Source: Paralichthys olivaceus (Eukaryota > Chordata > Actinopteri > Pleuronectiformes > Paralichthyidae). From it: DNA of 64,000 bases. Shown piece by piece: positions 1 to 13,884 of the stretch. The stretch covers positions 6,258,501 through 6,322,500 of the forward strand of contig NC_091103.1 of the NCBI RefSeq assembly GCF_024713975.1. The letters are read 5' to 3'. The notes beneath the pieces are model-generated. The model was not told where the DNA came from. It ran no database searches and was given only the letters and a program-made list of their open reading frames with translations. The translations under genes were made by a program, and so were the position numbers. The first letter of the stretch is position 1. The number at the start of each line of letters is the position of its first letter.

Positions 1-215
1 TCCAGCTTCCTCCCACACTCATGCAGGTTAGGGTCATCGCAGACTGTAGGTGTGAATGTGAGCAAGAACAGTTGTCTGTCTCTACATGCCAGCCCTGTGA
101 TACACTAGAGACCTATTGGGGGTGTGCCTCGTCTCTCGCTCAATGTCGGCTGGGATTGGCTCCAGCTCCCTTGCGACCCTTAGCAGATAACTAGTATGGC
201 TAATGGATGTGAACT
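1..215 (+). repeat. 3' part of a dispersed teleost repeat, cut by the window edge
   Basis: The sequence runs from a 'ttcctcccacactcatgcag' block through 'gtaggtgtgaatgtgag' and 'gctgggattggctccagctc' to 'taatggatg'. This order of blocks is a very common interspersed element in teleost genomes. A second, more complete but degenerate copy lies at 34,130-34,352 and shares the 'ctctcgcccaatgtc' and 'ggctccagc' blocks. Class (LINE tail or SINE-like) is not assigned here. The 5' end lies outside the window. Confidence 0.7.
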
Positions 216-3200
216 CTTACATTTACTACCAATCGTTCGTCCCCTCACTTAAATTGAGACTCTCCTCGTCAAGGTTATAAACTGATTAGTGAAATGACAA
301 CCTCCGTCACAGACAGACACACATTGGGAGCTCTGACAGAGATGACCAGAGTGGTAGTAGTAATAACATAAATTACTTATGAGACTTTTTAGGCTGGTTA
401 ACAAATATAAATTACAGGTACATGTACATGATGTGACACATGCAGGACCTTTGTTGTAAATAAACCTTAAATTGAGGCAAATGTACATTTCTTATCCTCA
501 ACTCTGTCCATCATACATTCGTAGCTCAAGAGCTATTCATAGAAATGATCTAATATGGCATTCACCATGTGGAGCTGTCTGATGGCGAGAAGGTTTGAGC
601 CACGTAGGTCTGACCATTTCCCATCATGACCTTGTATCACTCATACTGTGAGTGAGACACCAGCTTCCTAAATGATTCCCCAAACAGACTCAAAAGCAGC
701 AAGATCCTTTTCTCACCGCCTGGAAGTGACGTCATTCAAAACCCTCTGAGAGGAAACGTGTGATTTCAGGCTTTTTATACAACACCGCCTTGAGTTGTTA
801 GTACACTGCTGCCTCTCTACACTAACAGACCCTTTTCACAGTGTCACAGCTGAGCACAGGCAGCAGCAGCTCATAAAATTAATGATGGGTAAGTCGAATT
901 CACTGTAAATGTTCCGATTAGCAACCACTGACAGTGACTCCGACTATCCATTTCTGCTGCTCATTACCCTCCACAAATCTAAGTAAGTAAGTAATGAGGT
1001 GTATTAGCTGCAGCAACAGGTCTGAAAAACAAATGACACTATTTCTACAGCAACAAATGTTAGTGTGATGGTTAATCTGTTCGTTTTAAAGCTGTTATTA
1101 TTGTCATTATCACAGGCCATTAACTCAGCAGTTATCAGTGGAAGTAACCTCACAACGCCGACTTCTTGTTGTGTTGCAAACTGTAACTGCAAGAATCTGC
1201 TCCACTTCAGCCTTCGAGTTGTGATCCTGTCTTACAGATATCACTGATATCTGAACTTCGGAGGCTCCCGAGTTTCTCCGACCAGCCCCCTGGTTAAAAT
1301 GATCACATGAGAAAACAGCAAGAGTCCCTCTGAAAGATTCAACCACGAGCGAGTAGGCCTGTTGATGACTTTTCTAAAATGCAACACAAAAATGAAAAAA
1401 ACAAAACACAGACAAAGACGTCAAGAGACTTTGTGGTGATAATGACCGACAGTGTTGTTGATATGCTGTTACCAAAAAAATGACCCCTGCAGTGGAATTA
1501 ATATGTTACTCCCTGCCTCCGGCTTCAACTCTCCTGTGATTTCTGTGTTGCTGTGATTGTGTCTAAGCGGAGAATCTCCTGCTGTGTGTGAAAGGTAACC
1601 TCCACAGAAAGTCCCGATCCAATTGTGTGAACATCCTTATCATATCTGAAAAAAGCTTTGGAGGAAAATGAAGACTGACCTGACTCTTTGACCCGTTCAA
1701 TCAAATGTCAAAGTTCAACACAAAATATGATATATTTTCCAAATTATGTTTTCAAGTAACAGGGCTAGAGAGACAATCTAAAGTTTATACTGATCAGAAA
1801 ATGATTCCCTGTTAAATGATATGATAAATGGTGTTGTGAAGAAGTCACAAGGAAGTCAGAAAATGATAGAGAGCATCTCTGCCTCTTATAGGACTATAGA
1901 CTGGACCTGAAGCTTATATGTCACCCTGATGTCAGTATGAAGTCAAAATCCTGTAGTGTAGTAAAGCATTAAGTTCTGCAGCCAAAGCATTAAAGACAAA
2001 ATCTACAGCTTATCTAGATTAAACCAAAGTCCTGCACAGGTCAGTTTTAACAAAGTGCCTGGACCAGATCTGTCACCAGCAATTATCTCCAAGTCAAATG
2101 CGGAACCCACCTGGACTCATTAACATGTGATCCGTGACCAGACCCATTACCTGTGATTAAACACACAGTCACTCACATTAAGTGGGTTATGGTCTCCTTG
2201 TCCTCCTGTTTTGGTGGCTTAGTTGAGAGGTGTCTGCTTGCGGCTATCAAAAGCTATTACATTGTGGCACTTTTTACAAGCAGCAAAGCCACAGAGAACA
2301 TTTTTACCACAGGTTGTTTCTGTCTTTATTCATTTGATGTTGATGTTCTTGTCAGTTCACTGTCAGTAGTGTCAGTTATGTGAGCAGAAGTGAAGCTGTC
2401 GAAGGTGGGATCATAGGCTTTCACAATAAAACATTTTTATTTTTACCTGTGCCCATACCCATGAATTTATATGAATATATTTTTTAACCATTCCACAACT
2501 TTTCTACAAAACCCAGTGCAGGACTTTAGATTAAACAATCATTCGCCATCATATGTTGTCAATGACATCATGATGATGTCATTATAAAATGGTATAATTA
2601 CAAAATAAAACACTTATCTTTGCCTGTGTGCAGGGTCTACATATCCATTCTGATGCTTTTTACCTTCTGAGTTAGACTTTCAGTCTCAAAAGCCATAAAA
2701 TCAGTAAAGTGGATCAACCAGTGCTTAAATCCAGGAAGCAACGCTGTAGGTTATTTACATTAATCGCTAAACATATCAGAACGTGAAATGAAGCAACAAG
2801 AAGCTGCTTAATGCAGAGAGACAGAGAAGCGAGGAGGAATGGAAAACACTAGTCGAGAGGAGAGGAATTTGTTATTCTCACTCTTCATGAAGCGTTATAT
2901 GTCATTTTATGATTCGCTGATTCCTCGAGCTGAATTCCACACAAAACATAATAAATCAAATTAATGTTTTCATCTCGCACTGTGTATCTCATACACTGAC
3001 ATGAAGACGCAACTCTTTATACCAACATTACTCATTATGATGGTTGCAGGATATGATTGGGCTCGAGCCAACAGATAGCGCATAAACAAAGTCAATCCTC
3101 ATCACAGTATTGTTATCTGTCCATCTGTCTTCGTCCTTCACACCCCTGCCTCGCAGTTCTATCAGTGTCCTCTCCTCCCTCTTCCTGTTGCTCGTTTGTT

Positions 3201-3929
3201 CCCATAATGTCTCTTCAATTTCCTCTTTCACCCCTCACCCAGCCGTGCACCCATCCATCCTCGCAGCTCAACCTCACTCATCTGCTTCGCCTTCCTCTCC
3301 ATCATTCTGCCCTGCCTTATTCTCATTGAAGTCAGGTTTATTGGGAATTCGAATTTGACTAACACAAAGAACGGCCTGTGCTCGCATGCTCAACATTGCT
3401 TGTCAGCTTTTCGTTCTCTCTTTCCCTCTCTCCCTCCCTCTCATCATCCCACCCTTTGGATGCTCCATCCATGCGTGTCATCAGAGCCTCCTTTATCATG
3501 TTGAAGTGCAGAGGTTGAAAGCTAATTAACGAAGCTCATACTCAATACTAGCTCAGAAATGATTTTCATGTCATGCGAGCACCGGCTGGGAGTTGGACAG
3601 CCGAGTAGAGGGAGCACATATTGCAGCCATCAGCTCCTCTGCTCATCTATCTCATCTTCATCTACTGCGCCTCGTGATCTTCTGTCACCTCCAGATGTCC
3701 TCCCCATCATGCTCCGTTCCTCCGCAGTTCTTCTTGAAGCTGAATGAAACATGAGCTGAATTCACCCACCTGTGTTTTAGCCTGGTGGTCTGGTCTGGTG
3801 TTAAATTATACACATATTTAAAAAAATAACCTAGTTCTAACAAATCTAATTGCAAACAATACACCTTGTGCATGCAACCTATATAAATGTGCCAGAGGGA
3901 TTAATATGATAAAGACAATAGAAATAAGT
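216..3929. other. Gene-free stretch, no recognised features
   Basis: No open reading frame here looks like a real protein and no splice-bounded exon was recognised. The plus strand is pyrimidine-rich at about 3,110-3,330 and 3,410-3,450. The rest is AT-rich sequence of ordinary appearance. Regulatory elements cannot be excluded. Confidence 0.5.
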
Positions 3930-4205
3930 ATGAAACCACATTTAAATTCATTAGATCCAGATCTGTATATGGATATGCACCAAACTGCAGAGACATAAGT
4001 ATCATTACCAAGACCAGTGAATTATTATCCGATAAAATAAAAAAAAAATGAGCGAAAATATCTTGGATCCACCCGATCCAGATCTGCACCGACATTTAAT
4101 TGCTTCTTCCCTGACACATACCACATCCTTCCACCAAGTTTCATGGTGATCCAGTAGTTCTTTCATAATCTTGCTTAAAAATAAACCGAAAAAACAAACG
4201 GACAG
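3930..4205. repeat. Interspersed teleost repeat with a 'gatccagatctg' core (copy 1)
   Basis: The blocks are 'gaaaccacatttaaattcat', 'gatccagatctg', 'caccaagtttcatggtgatc' and 'ccagtagttctttcataatc'. The first two recur in the opposite orientation at 32,281-32,525, and the 'ggatccacaccaaaatttt' and 'aagtttcatgg' blocks recur at 43,620-43,890. Shared order of blocks in three places shows a dispersed family. Its class is not assigned. Edges are approximate. Confidence 0.7.
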
Positions 4206-4690
4206 GGCTAAAAACATAAATTCAAAAAAATTCCTGCCCCACTCACTAATTCCAAACAGCAACTGGCTGTTGTAGCACAAATAATCTATTCCAAGATGAA
4301 AATCTGTTCATAAAAGATGAAGATTGCAGTTTTAATGAGGTGGAAGTCTCCTCTCTCACCTCTTCTTGACCCTGACAACTTTCACTGCAGTCTGCACAAT
4401 TAGAACAAGCGACGCCGAGAGGATCTGGGCAACCCTTTCACCCAACAGATGATTTACTTCCCCCTCATCTGTTTGTGTATCTTGTGGTGTCAAACAAGAG
4501 CATGCTGAAAATACAGTGACTTCAAAATGAACTCGGTTCAGTCCTACAAGTATCGCCTCTGTTCATTATGCATGATAAGGGGAAATTTGAAGTTGAAATG
4601 TAATGCAAATGTGTAAAATATTCATGATCAAACAAGATTATGAATCTCAGAGCAAACAAGACCATGGAGTTATGTAATAATTATGTTAAG

Positions 4691-4720
4691 ACACACACTC
4701 ACACACACACACACACACAC
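4691..4720. repeat. (AC)n microsatellite
   Basis: About 15 AC dinucleotides with a single interruption near the left end. Confidence 0.95.
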
Positions 4721-7445
4721 ATGCGTGAGCGGACACAGGCTAAAGGTGCACACAGTGACTGACAGCAGAGTCAGTGGTGCTGCAGCATCCTTGCTAATGG
4801 CCAACTGTGTGTCCCAGTGATTCAGAGGTGACAAGCAGGCGGACATATGCTGCAACTGACTGCAACATTATATTATCTGTTACATACTTAAATTATACAA
4901 TAAAAAGTAATACACAATTAATAAAATAATAAATAGAGCACATTGTCAGAGATTAAACAAGTGGATACTTAAAATCTTACAAAGAGCAGTGTGTCATCAG
5001 GGTCATCATTAGATTCCTATGAATTGTTAACAATTCCTCCAAATAATGATTTCTCCCTCTAAACTTTCAAATGACTCAACATCTCACCATAAACCAGAAG
5101 ATTGTGGATAAAAAGTCCAGATCTATGTTCCAGAACTTGTTTTTTCTTATTTCCTCTTCCATTAATCATGCAGACCCCTCACTCATCTGTATCCTGTAGT
5201 GCATTACTCTACATACAAACTAGCTCCTGCAGCTCCACCAGCACCATGCTGCATTCACACTGATGCGTCTGTATCAATCATCAAATGAAGACACAATTTA
5301 TTTAATTAAAATCGGAATTGATCAAAGTCATTTGATCAATTCACACTAACTCAACATGATAGAAAACACTTTACTATTAAATACTTTAGTCATATATTTG
5401 CTGCTAACTGAGAATTTTCATGCAGAAAAATGTTTTTCCATTATTGCATTGGTACATTTACTTAAGTAAAAGCTCCACCTCTGAATTACCACAGTGTGTT
5501 TATACTGTTGTTTTATTCAACTGACTCTGTTTTGCCCTCTGGCTTGATAAACATTTGGAAGTGAATATAATTATAATAATATAATATGCAGTGTGTACTG
5601 TCCGTACATGACTCCTTTCACCTTCGTCTCAGAGTTCACGTCAGCAGATCTCATTAGTTCTGCCAGTCCCCCCTGACATTCAGCTTTTTCCTGTTGAAGA
5701 GGCAGCTGACTCATCGGACCATCTGTCTGTCTATCCAGTCTTACTTCCATCACCCTGCAGGGGAAGAATTATTGATGGTAAGCTTTCGCTTACAGCTACA
5801 TCCAAAATCAAATGACTAACTGCTGCCAACAGACTAACAGAGAAGGGAAGTGACATCAATGTCATCTTTACTTTATAAAAGTTTACAGGAGACAAATAAA
5901 AGAAATGACAACCATTCCCCTTCATTGGAGAAACAATAAAAAACAACCTTTTTGGCTTGTGATATTTAACATATTTTTGCCTCCAAAAGGTAAAAAGTAT
6001 TAGTAGTAGTAGTTATTTTACCAAAAAAACAGATTGAAGAGCAGTAAAAATGCAGCACATTAAACTGAATTTCTCCTGGGTGATATGTTCATAAATATGT
6101 GTTTGGAATCAGTCCAGCAGATCCCCTCCTGTATTCCTAATGAGCAACTATGACAGTCCAATAAAAGACTCAAATTGTTGTTCTGGGTCTTTGTGAAGAG
6201 TCGTGTGTATTGGACTGTAGGCCTTCTCTTATAAATGCAGTCAATTTACTTCTTCTTCACTATCCCTCTCTCTCGTCCCTCGTTTCCCGGGGACTAACCT
6301 AACTCATGACGGAACAAAATGCCACAAAAAAAAATACATGTCACCCGGATTTGTCTGGTGGGATGTTGTGATTAAAAAGGTTCAGTGACGAGGGCTTAAC
6401 CTTCAGGTTTCCTTTTTTGTTCTTTCCTGGCAGGGTCCATAGCACCAGCATCCAAGTTTTTTTGTTTTGCGTGTACCACATCCCTCAGCTTACCCCAAAC
6501 AAAGTGCCAGGGGCTCGAGATGCTGTTAAAGTGACGGATTGGAGATTTAAAGCCTCGGTAATGATCTCTAGTGGTGAGGATTATGTAAGGAGAGTGTGCC
6601 GTGTGGATGGATAGTGGATGTCTCTGGTTTGTGTATGCGGACACCGGAGGGGGGAGAGTAAGGGGGACAATTCAAATGGGACAGGAATGGGTGCATGCAC
6701 GTGCAATTGTGTACAGATATATATGTCTAAGTGTGCGCTTGTATATGCGGACTTGTCGGTGTAAGTCATCCCGCTGCTGTCTCTCTGAAAGCACTTTGCA
6801 GACACAGTCCAGCGGCCCTGTAAAGAGCTCCTGTTTAGTGTCCACTGTCCCTCTGTTCCTGGGAATTATGTAAGGAAACACCAGGACCTCATTTATGAAA
6901 CATGTTCTTGGACTTTATCCTGGATTTCAGTGTGCAATCATTTCAGCAACTGTGATGACACAAAAATAAAGCATTACGATATCAAGGGGACGTTGCTAGT
7001 ATGTATTTTTAGCTTTTGATAGGTGATTAGATATAAATGAGAATAAAAAAGTTGATTTGTCCTAAACATAGCAAAACAAGATTGCAGCGCGTGAGATCTT
7101 TGGGAATATGCTCGTCGGGTGAAAGTGTGGGAAGATAAATGATCAAAGCAGAGCAGAAGTCTTTTAAACTGCCTTTTGTTAATGTGGCAGCCATCGGTGT
7201 AATTGAAGTCAGCCTGGTTGCCATGGCATTAGGAGTTTCTTTGAAATTAAACCATAACCTTGGGACTCATTTAGGCTGTGGGCTTTAAAGTGAACATTTT
7301 ATCAATGAAATCCACTGTGTATTAAACCACCAAAGGAGAGAAATGGTCCGATGTAAAGTCTGAGCTGCAATGACATCAAAACAATAGACCGACTCCCTCA
7401 GAGATGTTCAATAATTTATAAAGATAACTTTAAGGAGACGGTAGC
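4721..7445. other. Gene-free stretch with one degenerate repeat fragment
   Basis: No gene is supported. The segment near 5,375-5,490 contains 'gtacatttacttaagtaaaa', a block typical of a common teleost repeat; a longer degenerate copy lies at 28,680-28,905. Open frames between 6,396 and 6,881 overlap on both strands and match nothing recognised. Confidence 0.45.
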
Positions 7446-7745
7446 TTAAAGGGATAGTTCATTTCAAAAATGAAAATTCACTCATTATCTACTCACCACC
7501 ATGCAGATGGAGGGATGGGTGAAGTGTTTGAGTTCACAAACCAAATCCAATCCAATTTAAGTAAAGGTTGACCACAAAACAACAGAAAAAAAAAAAAAGC
7601 CTCCATACTGCTCCTTTGGTGTCAGTGAAGTGTCCCTCAGCCCCGACGTTAAAATTCTACTCGAAACAGCGTAATTTACACCATGTTTTAAGTCTAACTG
7701 TCAGTCACACAGTTACAATCCTCAATATTATCAAATTGTATATTA
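7446..7745 (+). repeat. Interspersed teleost repeat ('gggatagttcat' type)
   Basis: The segment begins 'aaagggatagttcatttc' and continues with 'aaaatgaaaattcactcatt', 'ctactcaccaccatgcagat', 'gaagtgtttgagttcacaaa', a poly-A run and 'ctccatactgctcctttggt'. This order of blocks is a frequent dispersed element in percomorph fish. The class is not assigned and the edges are approximate. Confidence 0.65.
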
Positions 7746-9265
7746 TTTAGAAGCAGTGTAGTGTAAAAACAGTCATAAATCAAAAGGACGTATTTATGAA
7801 GTTAACTGTGTGTAGTGTAAGTGCCTGCTGGAGACATTTAGAATCAGGTTGCATTAAAGGGCATGTCAGGTTGAATAAGCCGTATTCGTACAATGCATCG
7901 CAACCTGCCATTTAAAGTCTATATGACACCGTGAAGGTCACATAAGAGGATTGACTAAGCTAAGCATTATGAAAATGTACACTTCCATATACAGCGTAAA
8001 TACTGTGATGTACTTTTAAGTCCATCTCACAAACTGTGAGACAATGAACATGAATGAAGCTGCTGAATATTACAGTCACGAGTTGTCCATGTGAGAACGG
8101 AAGGTACAGCATCTGTGGGAGCCCACACATTGTTTGGGATCTGGCACGTTGCTTCTGTTTATATTTAGTTTCCTGCTCCCTGAACAGGTTGCGTGTCGCT
8201 GTCTGGTCTTTATAATTGTGTGTGGAGTTGGACTTTCTCTGTTTTTCAGCACAAATTATTATATTTTTCCACTTCCTGCACGAGCTTCCTTCAGTTTATT
8301 CTTCAGTCGCGAAAAAAAATCGTTTTCACATCCTCTGTACATAAAATGTTCTGGTGTTTTCCTGTGCATGACATGATATCAACATGATGTGTCTATGAAA
8401 TATATTTTGTTTTATGTCTATTTATGCTTTTTCGTTTTCTTCTTTTTTCTTTTCTTTCTTTCTTTCTTTCTTTCACACATGCTACCACTGGTCTGGAACA
8501 TATTTGAATGACATTAAAATCATTATTTCATTGTGGGGATCCAGTCAGTGACAGGTATTTTTAGAAGTCAGAGAAAGCTGATCATTTATGCATCGAGTCA
8601 ATCAGAGTATAATGATTCACAGTAAAATTAATGATGTAATTTAAATGCTGAAACACAGTTGTTCGGTCCTGCATCAGTGTCATCCTGAGAGAAAAATTTG
8701 ATTTCCGCAGGGGGACATGAGAGAGATTGATTATCAAACGTAGGAAAATGAGTCTAAGGTCGGTTGTGTGAGAAGCATCACAGTTAGATCCCTTAAGATC
8801 TGTCAATAACTGTGGCCTAGATGGTTGTGACTTAAAATAATGTGTCTACATAACCTGAAGACTTTTGTTTGGAGTGAACAAAAACACACACAGCTCCTTA
8901 AGCAAATTCTCAATGAAATATAAAAATACTCCAAACAAACCTTTACATGGACGCACTTCCACCTTTTTCTTTAATCCAATAAAGTTGTAATAAATAAAGT
9001 TGGTATTTTAGGCCAAAAAAAGAAATTGTGAGTGTTTTGTGTAACTCTGCGACATGTGAAGTACTTCTTAGGTTTGGAGTTAGTGCGTGATGTACACTTT
9101 ACTTAAAGCTCATTGTGTGTGATCTCATGCAGTAGCTGCAGTATATGTTATATAGGTTGCGTGCGTGAGTATGAAGAGACAGGGACAGTGAATCAGTGGA
9201 GCTTGAGCAGCTACAGCCAGACACCGCCTGAACTCAGTGTCATGCCACTGAAGGCCTGCCAACTG

Positions 9266-9268
<3 letters not shown>
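7746..9268. other. Gene-free stretch
   Basis: No gene is supported. It contains a short (TTTC)n tract at about 8,441-8,474 and AT-rich sequence. Short open frames here have no recognisable domains. Confidence 0.45.

Positions 9269-9308
<40 letters not shown>
9269..9308. repeat. (TG)n microsatellite
   Basis: About 20 uninterrupted TG units. A second, interrupted TG tract follows at about 9,424-9,466. Confidence 0.95.
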
Positions 9309-9309
<1 letters not shown>

Positions 9310-9589
9310 CTACATCTAATATGGTGTGAACCCTCTAATTCGTGTGTATGTGCATCAATGTTTATTCCGAAGTGCACAAGTGTGGAAGTTGGTCAGGGAT
9401 CCCCTCAGTGCTTCATAATTTTTTGTGTGTATAAGTGTGTGTGTCTGTGTGTGTGTGTGTGTGTGCACGTGCTCGTAATGTATTTGTGCTGCCGGTCAAG
9501 GAGGGCGCCTGGGAGGACTGGTGTTTGATTGGCGCGTGCCGCGGAGATCTGCTCCTTCCTGTTAGTGTACGCATCACTTCCTCTCACCC

Positions 9590-9651
9590 TGCCCTGAGCT
9601 ACTGCCTTGCCGTCTCACAATCACTCTGACACGATTCTCCCTCTCCTTCTC

Positions 9652-9687
<36 letters not shown>

Positions 9688-10700
9688 CCTGTCCTCTCGT
9701 GACTTACTGTCCTCAGTACGTTGTCTTTTGATTAAAACACTTCCTGTACACTTCCTTTTCACACTTTTTTCAAATGTTTTACTTCGTCCACTTTTAAGCT
9801 CTCTCTCTCATTATTTTACCCTCTTTCCCTTTTAGTTCCACTATCGTCTTGTTCCCCCGTCTTGGTCAATTTGTCTTTCTCTGCTCTCCCTCAGAAGGCC
9901 ACTTTTGTTTTAACAACTCGACAGCCAGTTTATCACCCCAGACGAAACATTTCTGCACCTCTCGTTCGCTAAATCTCCCCATCGACCACTCCGGTTCCTC
10001 CCTCTCCTTCCCAAACTGCATTTACTTTCCATATTTGCTTTGTTATCAATCCTAAAGCAACCCCCCACGTCCTCCTTCCCCTCTTCCCCTTCCTCTCCTC
10101 CTCCTCCTCCTCCTCAGCTGCGCTCCCTGAAGACAGAGCAGAGGCAGCCAGGCAGAACAGCCAGCATGTTCCCATGTTCTCTTACTCCAGCGCTGTGGCT
10201 GCACTAGCCCTCTTAAACCTCTCAGTTTCCGTCTCCATCACCTCCCTTTTTCTCCTCCATACTTTCCCCAGCACACATCACATTCATTTTGGCATCCTCC
10301 CCCCTCTTTCTTACTTTTTAAATTCTTCAGTCCTCCTACTCCCCTCATTTCCCATTCATCTTCACTAGCCTTCTCCCCTGTCTCCTCCCTCCTTTCCCTC
10401 CAGGCTTTATCCGTGGTCTTTGCATCTCTCTTCCATCTTCTCCCATCCCTGCTAAACATTGCCAGAGGCCATTCTTGTCTCTCATCCCCAAGCCTTCTTC
10501 TCTTCTCTCACCCCCCCACCCTCCATTAACAGTATGGTTCCTCTGCTTCCTTTTTTACTCTTTCTCTCTGTCCTTGCCCCCCTCCTGCTCAGCATCGACT
10601 CAACTCTCCTCCACTCCTCCTCTTTCCTCCAGCACAGTTTTTATTTACTCCTTGATTCTCATCATCTCCTCCCTCCTTTCTCGTGCAGTTTCTATCAGTG
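9590..10700 (+). other. About 1.1 kb strand-biased polypyrimidine region
   Basis: The plus strand is strongly enriched in C and T throughout, including a pure (CT)n run at about 9,653-9,684 and many 'tcctcc' blocks from 10,050 to 10,700. Open frames on either strand are low-complexity Ser/Leu/Pro-rich or Glu/Arg/Lys-rich and are read as composition artefacts. No splice-bounded exon was identified. Confidence 0.7.
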
Positions 10701-11596
10701 TCACATATGGGTTCATGTTTATGGTAATGACTCTCTTGCCTCTTTGCTTTGCCCAAAGCCCTGTCACATCACGTACAGCAGCATTTTGAGGGGCAGCGAC
10801 TCGTTCAAAAAAGAAATGAAACATGTTTGTTTAAAAAAAAGACACAGCGACAAAAAACACTGTAGTGTGCAGGGACTGGCTTCTAAATAATTATGTCATT
10901 ATTATTCAGTTGGCTGCTTTGAGGTTACTGTAAACTATGATGGGCCAACACAGACAGTATTCGGAATTATATAAGCCTATGAAACCAAACTCCTTCACAC
11001 ACTATACCAACATCCTCACACACATGCAGATGAAAATCTCTCCTGAAAAACTTGACACATTGAAAAGTTTCCACACTTAACAGTGCATCTTTCAAAGCAC
11101 AGTCACAAGGTGTTGGGAGGAAAACAACTGAAAACCAATAAAAAGCAAACAATGAGACGCAATTTAAAAGCGATTTGAAGATCGCACAGCAATATGTTAT
11201 GGATGAGAAAAGAGTAATAACAGGATTAAATCTTCAGGAGTTTCTTCCCCTACATCTGCTCATATGTTCACATGTAATCGATGAATTGACTTCTCACCAA
11301 TAAGATGATTTCTCAAGAAAGTAAACTCAAACCACCTGGTCCTGCTTCTATTATCATGAAGATGAGTTGATGAATGATGATGCACACGAGGTCTTTTATC
11401 AGCAGCAGGAGGGTATTGATCCTTATGAGACAAGGGCGGATTTAGGTAATGACAGTGGTGTTTCAGATAATAGTGGTGGTAATGGATATGATGATGAGGG
11501 AGAGTGGAGGCTGAGGTGGCTGGTCATAAAGGCTGCAGCAGTAATGATAATGCTTTAGGTGATGGCTTGGTGTGTGGAGATGATGATGTTCTTTGA

Positions 11597-11597
<1 letters not shown>

Positions 11598-11662
<65 letters not shown>
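11598..11662. repeat. (GT)n microsatellite
   Basis: An uninterrupted GT run of about 32 units, next to a GATGAT-rich imperfect simple repeat at about 11,360-11,590. Confidence 0.97.
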
Positions 11663-11664
<2 letters not shown>

Positions 11665-11923
11665 CCATTCTATGGTATGATTGGATACCAGCGGAAGTGA
11701 AGGTGATGGTGATGTTAAAGGATAAGAGGACAATACTGGTGAGTATGAATACTGTGTGTTTGTGTGTTTCAGGAAGTGACGCCGAGCAGTCAGCCATCTG
11801 TCGGCAGATTAATCCTGGCTGTGCTTAGAGATATTACCGGCTGGCTTATCACTGTGGCAACAAGCCTTCAATCCCAGTCCAGCGCAGCCACCATGTGACC
11901 TTGGCGAGGAAGGTGGGGGTTGG

Positions 11924-11951
11924 ACACACACACACACACACACACACACAC
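11924..11951. repeat. (AC)n microsatellite
   Basis: About 14 AC units. A shorter AC run lies near 12,101-12,119. Confidence 0.95.
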
Positions 11952-12380
11952 GGGTGCACATAGACACCATACACAGACCATATCACAGAAAGCTTTAGTA
12001 ATTTTGTGAATTCATACTTTTAGTGTATTGTGTTAGCTTATAGACACTGTATATGGACTGTGCATTCATTGTGGGGTGGGGTTTAAGAGAGGATATGACC
12101 CACACACACACACACACACGTGCGCTTCCTCCCCTCTCATCATGGTCTAAAGGTTTTAATCCTGCTGAAAGGTTTCAGTGGCACATATGAGTTCAGAAAT
12201 GTCATTACACCAACCAACTGTGTTGCATGCAGTTCTCTGCAAATACTGTTCTCAGTCTGCTATATATAGACCATGTTTTAGGCACCTTTGCTCGGTTCCC
12301 TTCACACAACTGAGCGCTTTTTTGTCGCCCAAATCGCATCACTCCCACATGTTTCAGATATCCACCCACTCAAGTTTTCT

Positions 12381-12407
12381 ACACACACACACACACACAC
12401 ACACACA
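12381..12407. repeat. (AC)n microsatellite
   Basis: About 13 AC units inside a CA-rich neighbourhood. Confidence 0.95.
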
Positions 12408-12502
12408 ACATCACATTGTACAGGAAACGGCACACACACATGCTTACAGGTCATAAATCCTCAGACACAAGGCCAGTTCAGGCTTGATGTAACATTCAAG
12501 GT

Positions 12503-12508
12503 TTTATT
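12503..12508 (-). terminator. Possible polyadenylation signal, minus strand
   Basis: The minus strand reads 'ctgAATAAAaccttg' here. It lies 1.38 kb downstream of the stop codon of the candidate exon at 13,885-14,193, so it could close that transcript. Hexamers of this kind also occur by chance in AT-rich DNA. Confidence 0.3.
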
Positions 12509-13884
12509 CAGTCTTTACATACAGTACACCAGTCAGAAATATACAGTGACCCTTCAATGAAGGTCCGGCAGGTACGCAATAAAATCTGCAGTCCAAAGCC
12601 ACAGATTTTCAGATGAAGGTTACAAAGCGTTAAGCGTGTGTGAGTGTCTTGTTCATCATTCCTGTTTTCAGTCCACGTTTTTTTACATCTGTGCAGGTGA
12701 CACAGATGGCTGTAGAAGTTCCTGGGGCGAAGGTTTTTAACTAGCTTCCCTTTCATTGATCTCTGCTACAGGATGCCAAATATTGGCTAAACTTGACAAT
12801 GCTCCCCCGCTCCCCTGACACGGCCACCATTCAGGTTTCATCACTCTCTCTGCGGTGACCAGCATCTCTCACAGTTCACAGCCCCATGACGTAAAGGTGA
12901 TGTGGTCTAACCTCAGGAGAAGTGGACAGATATAGGAGATATAACAATTTAAACTCTATAATTTAACAATCTGGATTTACTGAATTTTACTGAGCAATTT
13001 CTATTTGTCACATCCACAACCTCACTGCCGGTAGGAGGAGGCAGTGGTGGTGAGGGAGGTGCACGGAGGCCGTTCGGTCAAATATGAGTGATGGTATAAA
13101 AACCACTCCGCCTGGATCTGCCACTCAGCATAATTAGACAAAGTAATCACAACTGATATCATGACAGATTAGTGCGAGGTTGAGAGGTCCTCTGCTGAAA
13201 CCTGAAATGGTTATAATAATCTATCCCATGGGACAGCACGACCAGTATCAGACGGCGCTGGAGGGAGGAGGGAGGGAGGGAGCACTTCTTATCAGAATAA
13301 AATGAAAATTGAGGCTGAACATCTGGATAAAAGGAGCTTTACATTTTACATTTTCTCATTCGATTAAACACATAAAAAAGGTTTTCATTTGGAACAAGAT
13401 GTCTAATTTTCAAATTTAAAATAAATAAAAAAAATCACCTAATTGACCGCATTTCAGTGCACGAGTGCACATTGGACTCTTTCAAAGTAAAGTAAAGTTT
13501 TTTTTTGTTTAAAAAAAAACAAAAAACTATGGCTTTTTTTTAGGTCATAATAAATCAGAAGCCCTTAAATGTGCAGTATAAGAGGGGCGCTTCCAAAATA
13601 ACCACCAACCAGCCCTTAGGATTGGCTACATACGTATGCGATTACTAAGTAAATCTAAGGTCCCTCTGGCGGCAGTATAAAGAGTGATGTAGTCATTCAG
13701 TGAGTGAAACAGCTCAGTTACATTTACAGTCCTGAGGAACCTAATTGTTTGCTACGGGATTTCATTATAAAGTTTGTGGAGAGCTTGATGACAATGATAT
13801 CATTACCTGATATAGGCTTTAGTGGACATTTTTTAATAACAGTCACAAGTAACAGCTTAATTCTTTTAGAGGACATCTGCTTTG

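Noticed and set aside
10459..10890. 143-codon plus-strand open frame
   Set aside because: The peptide is mostly Ser/Leu/Pro/Phe from the pyrimidine-rich tract and has no recognisable domain.
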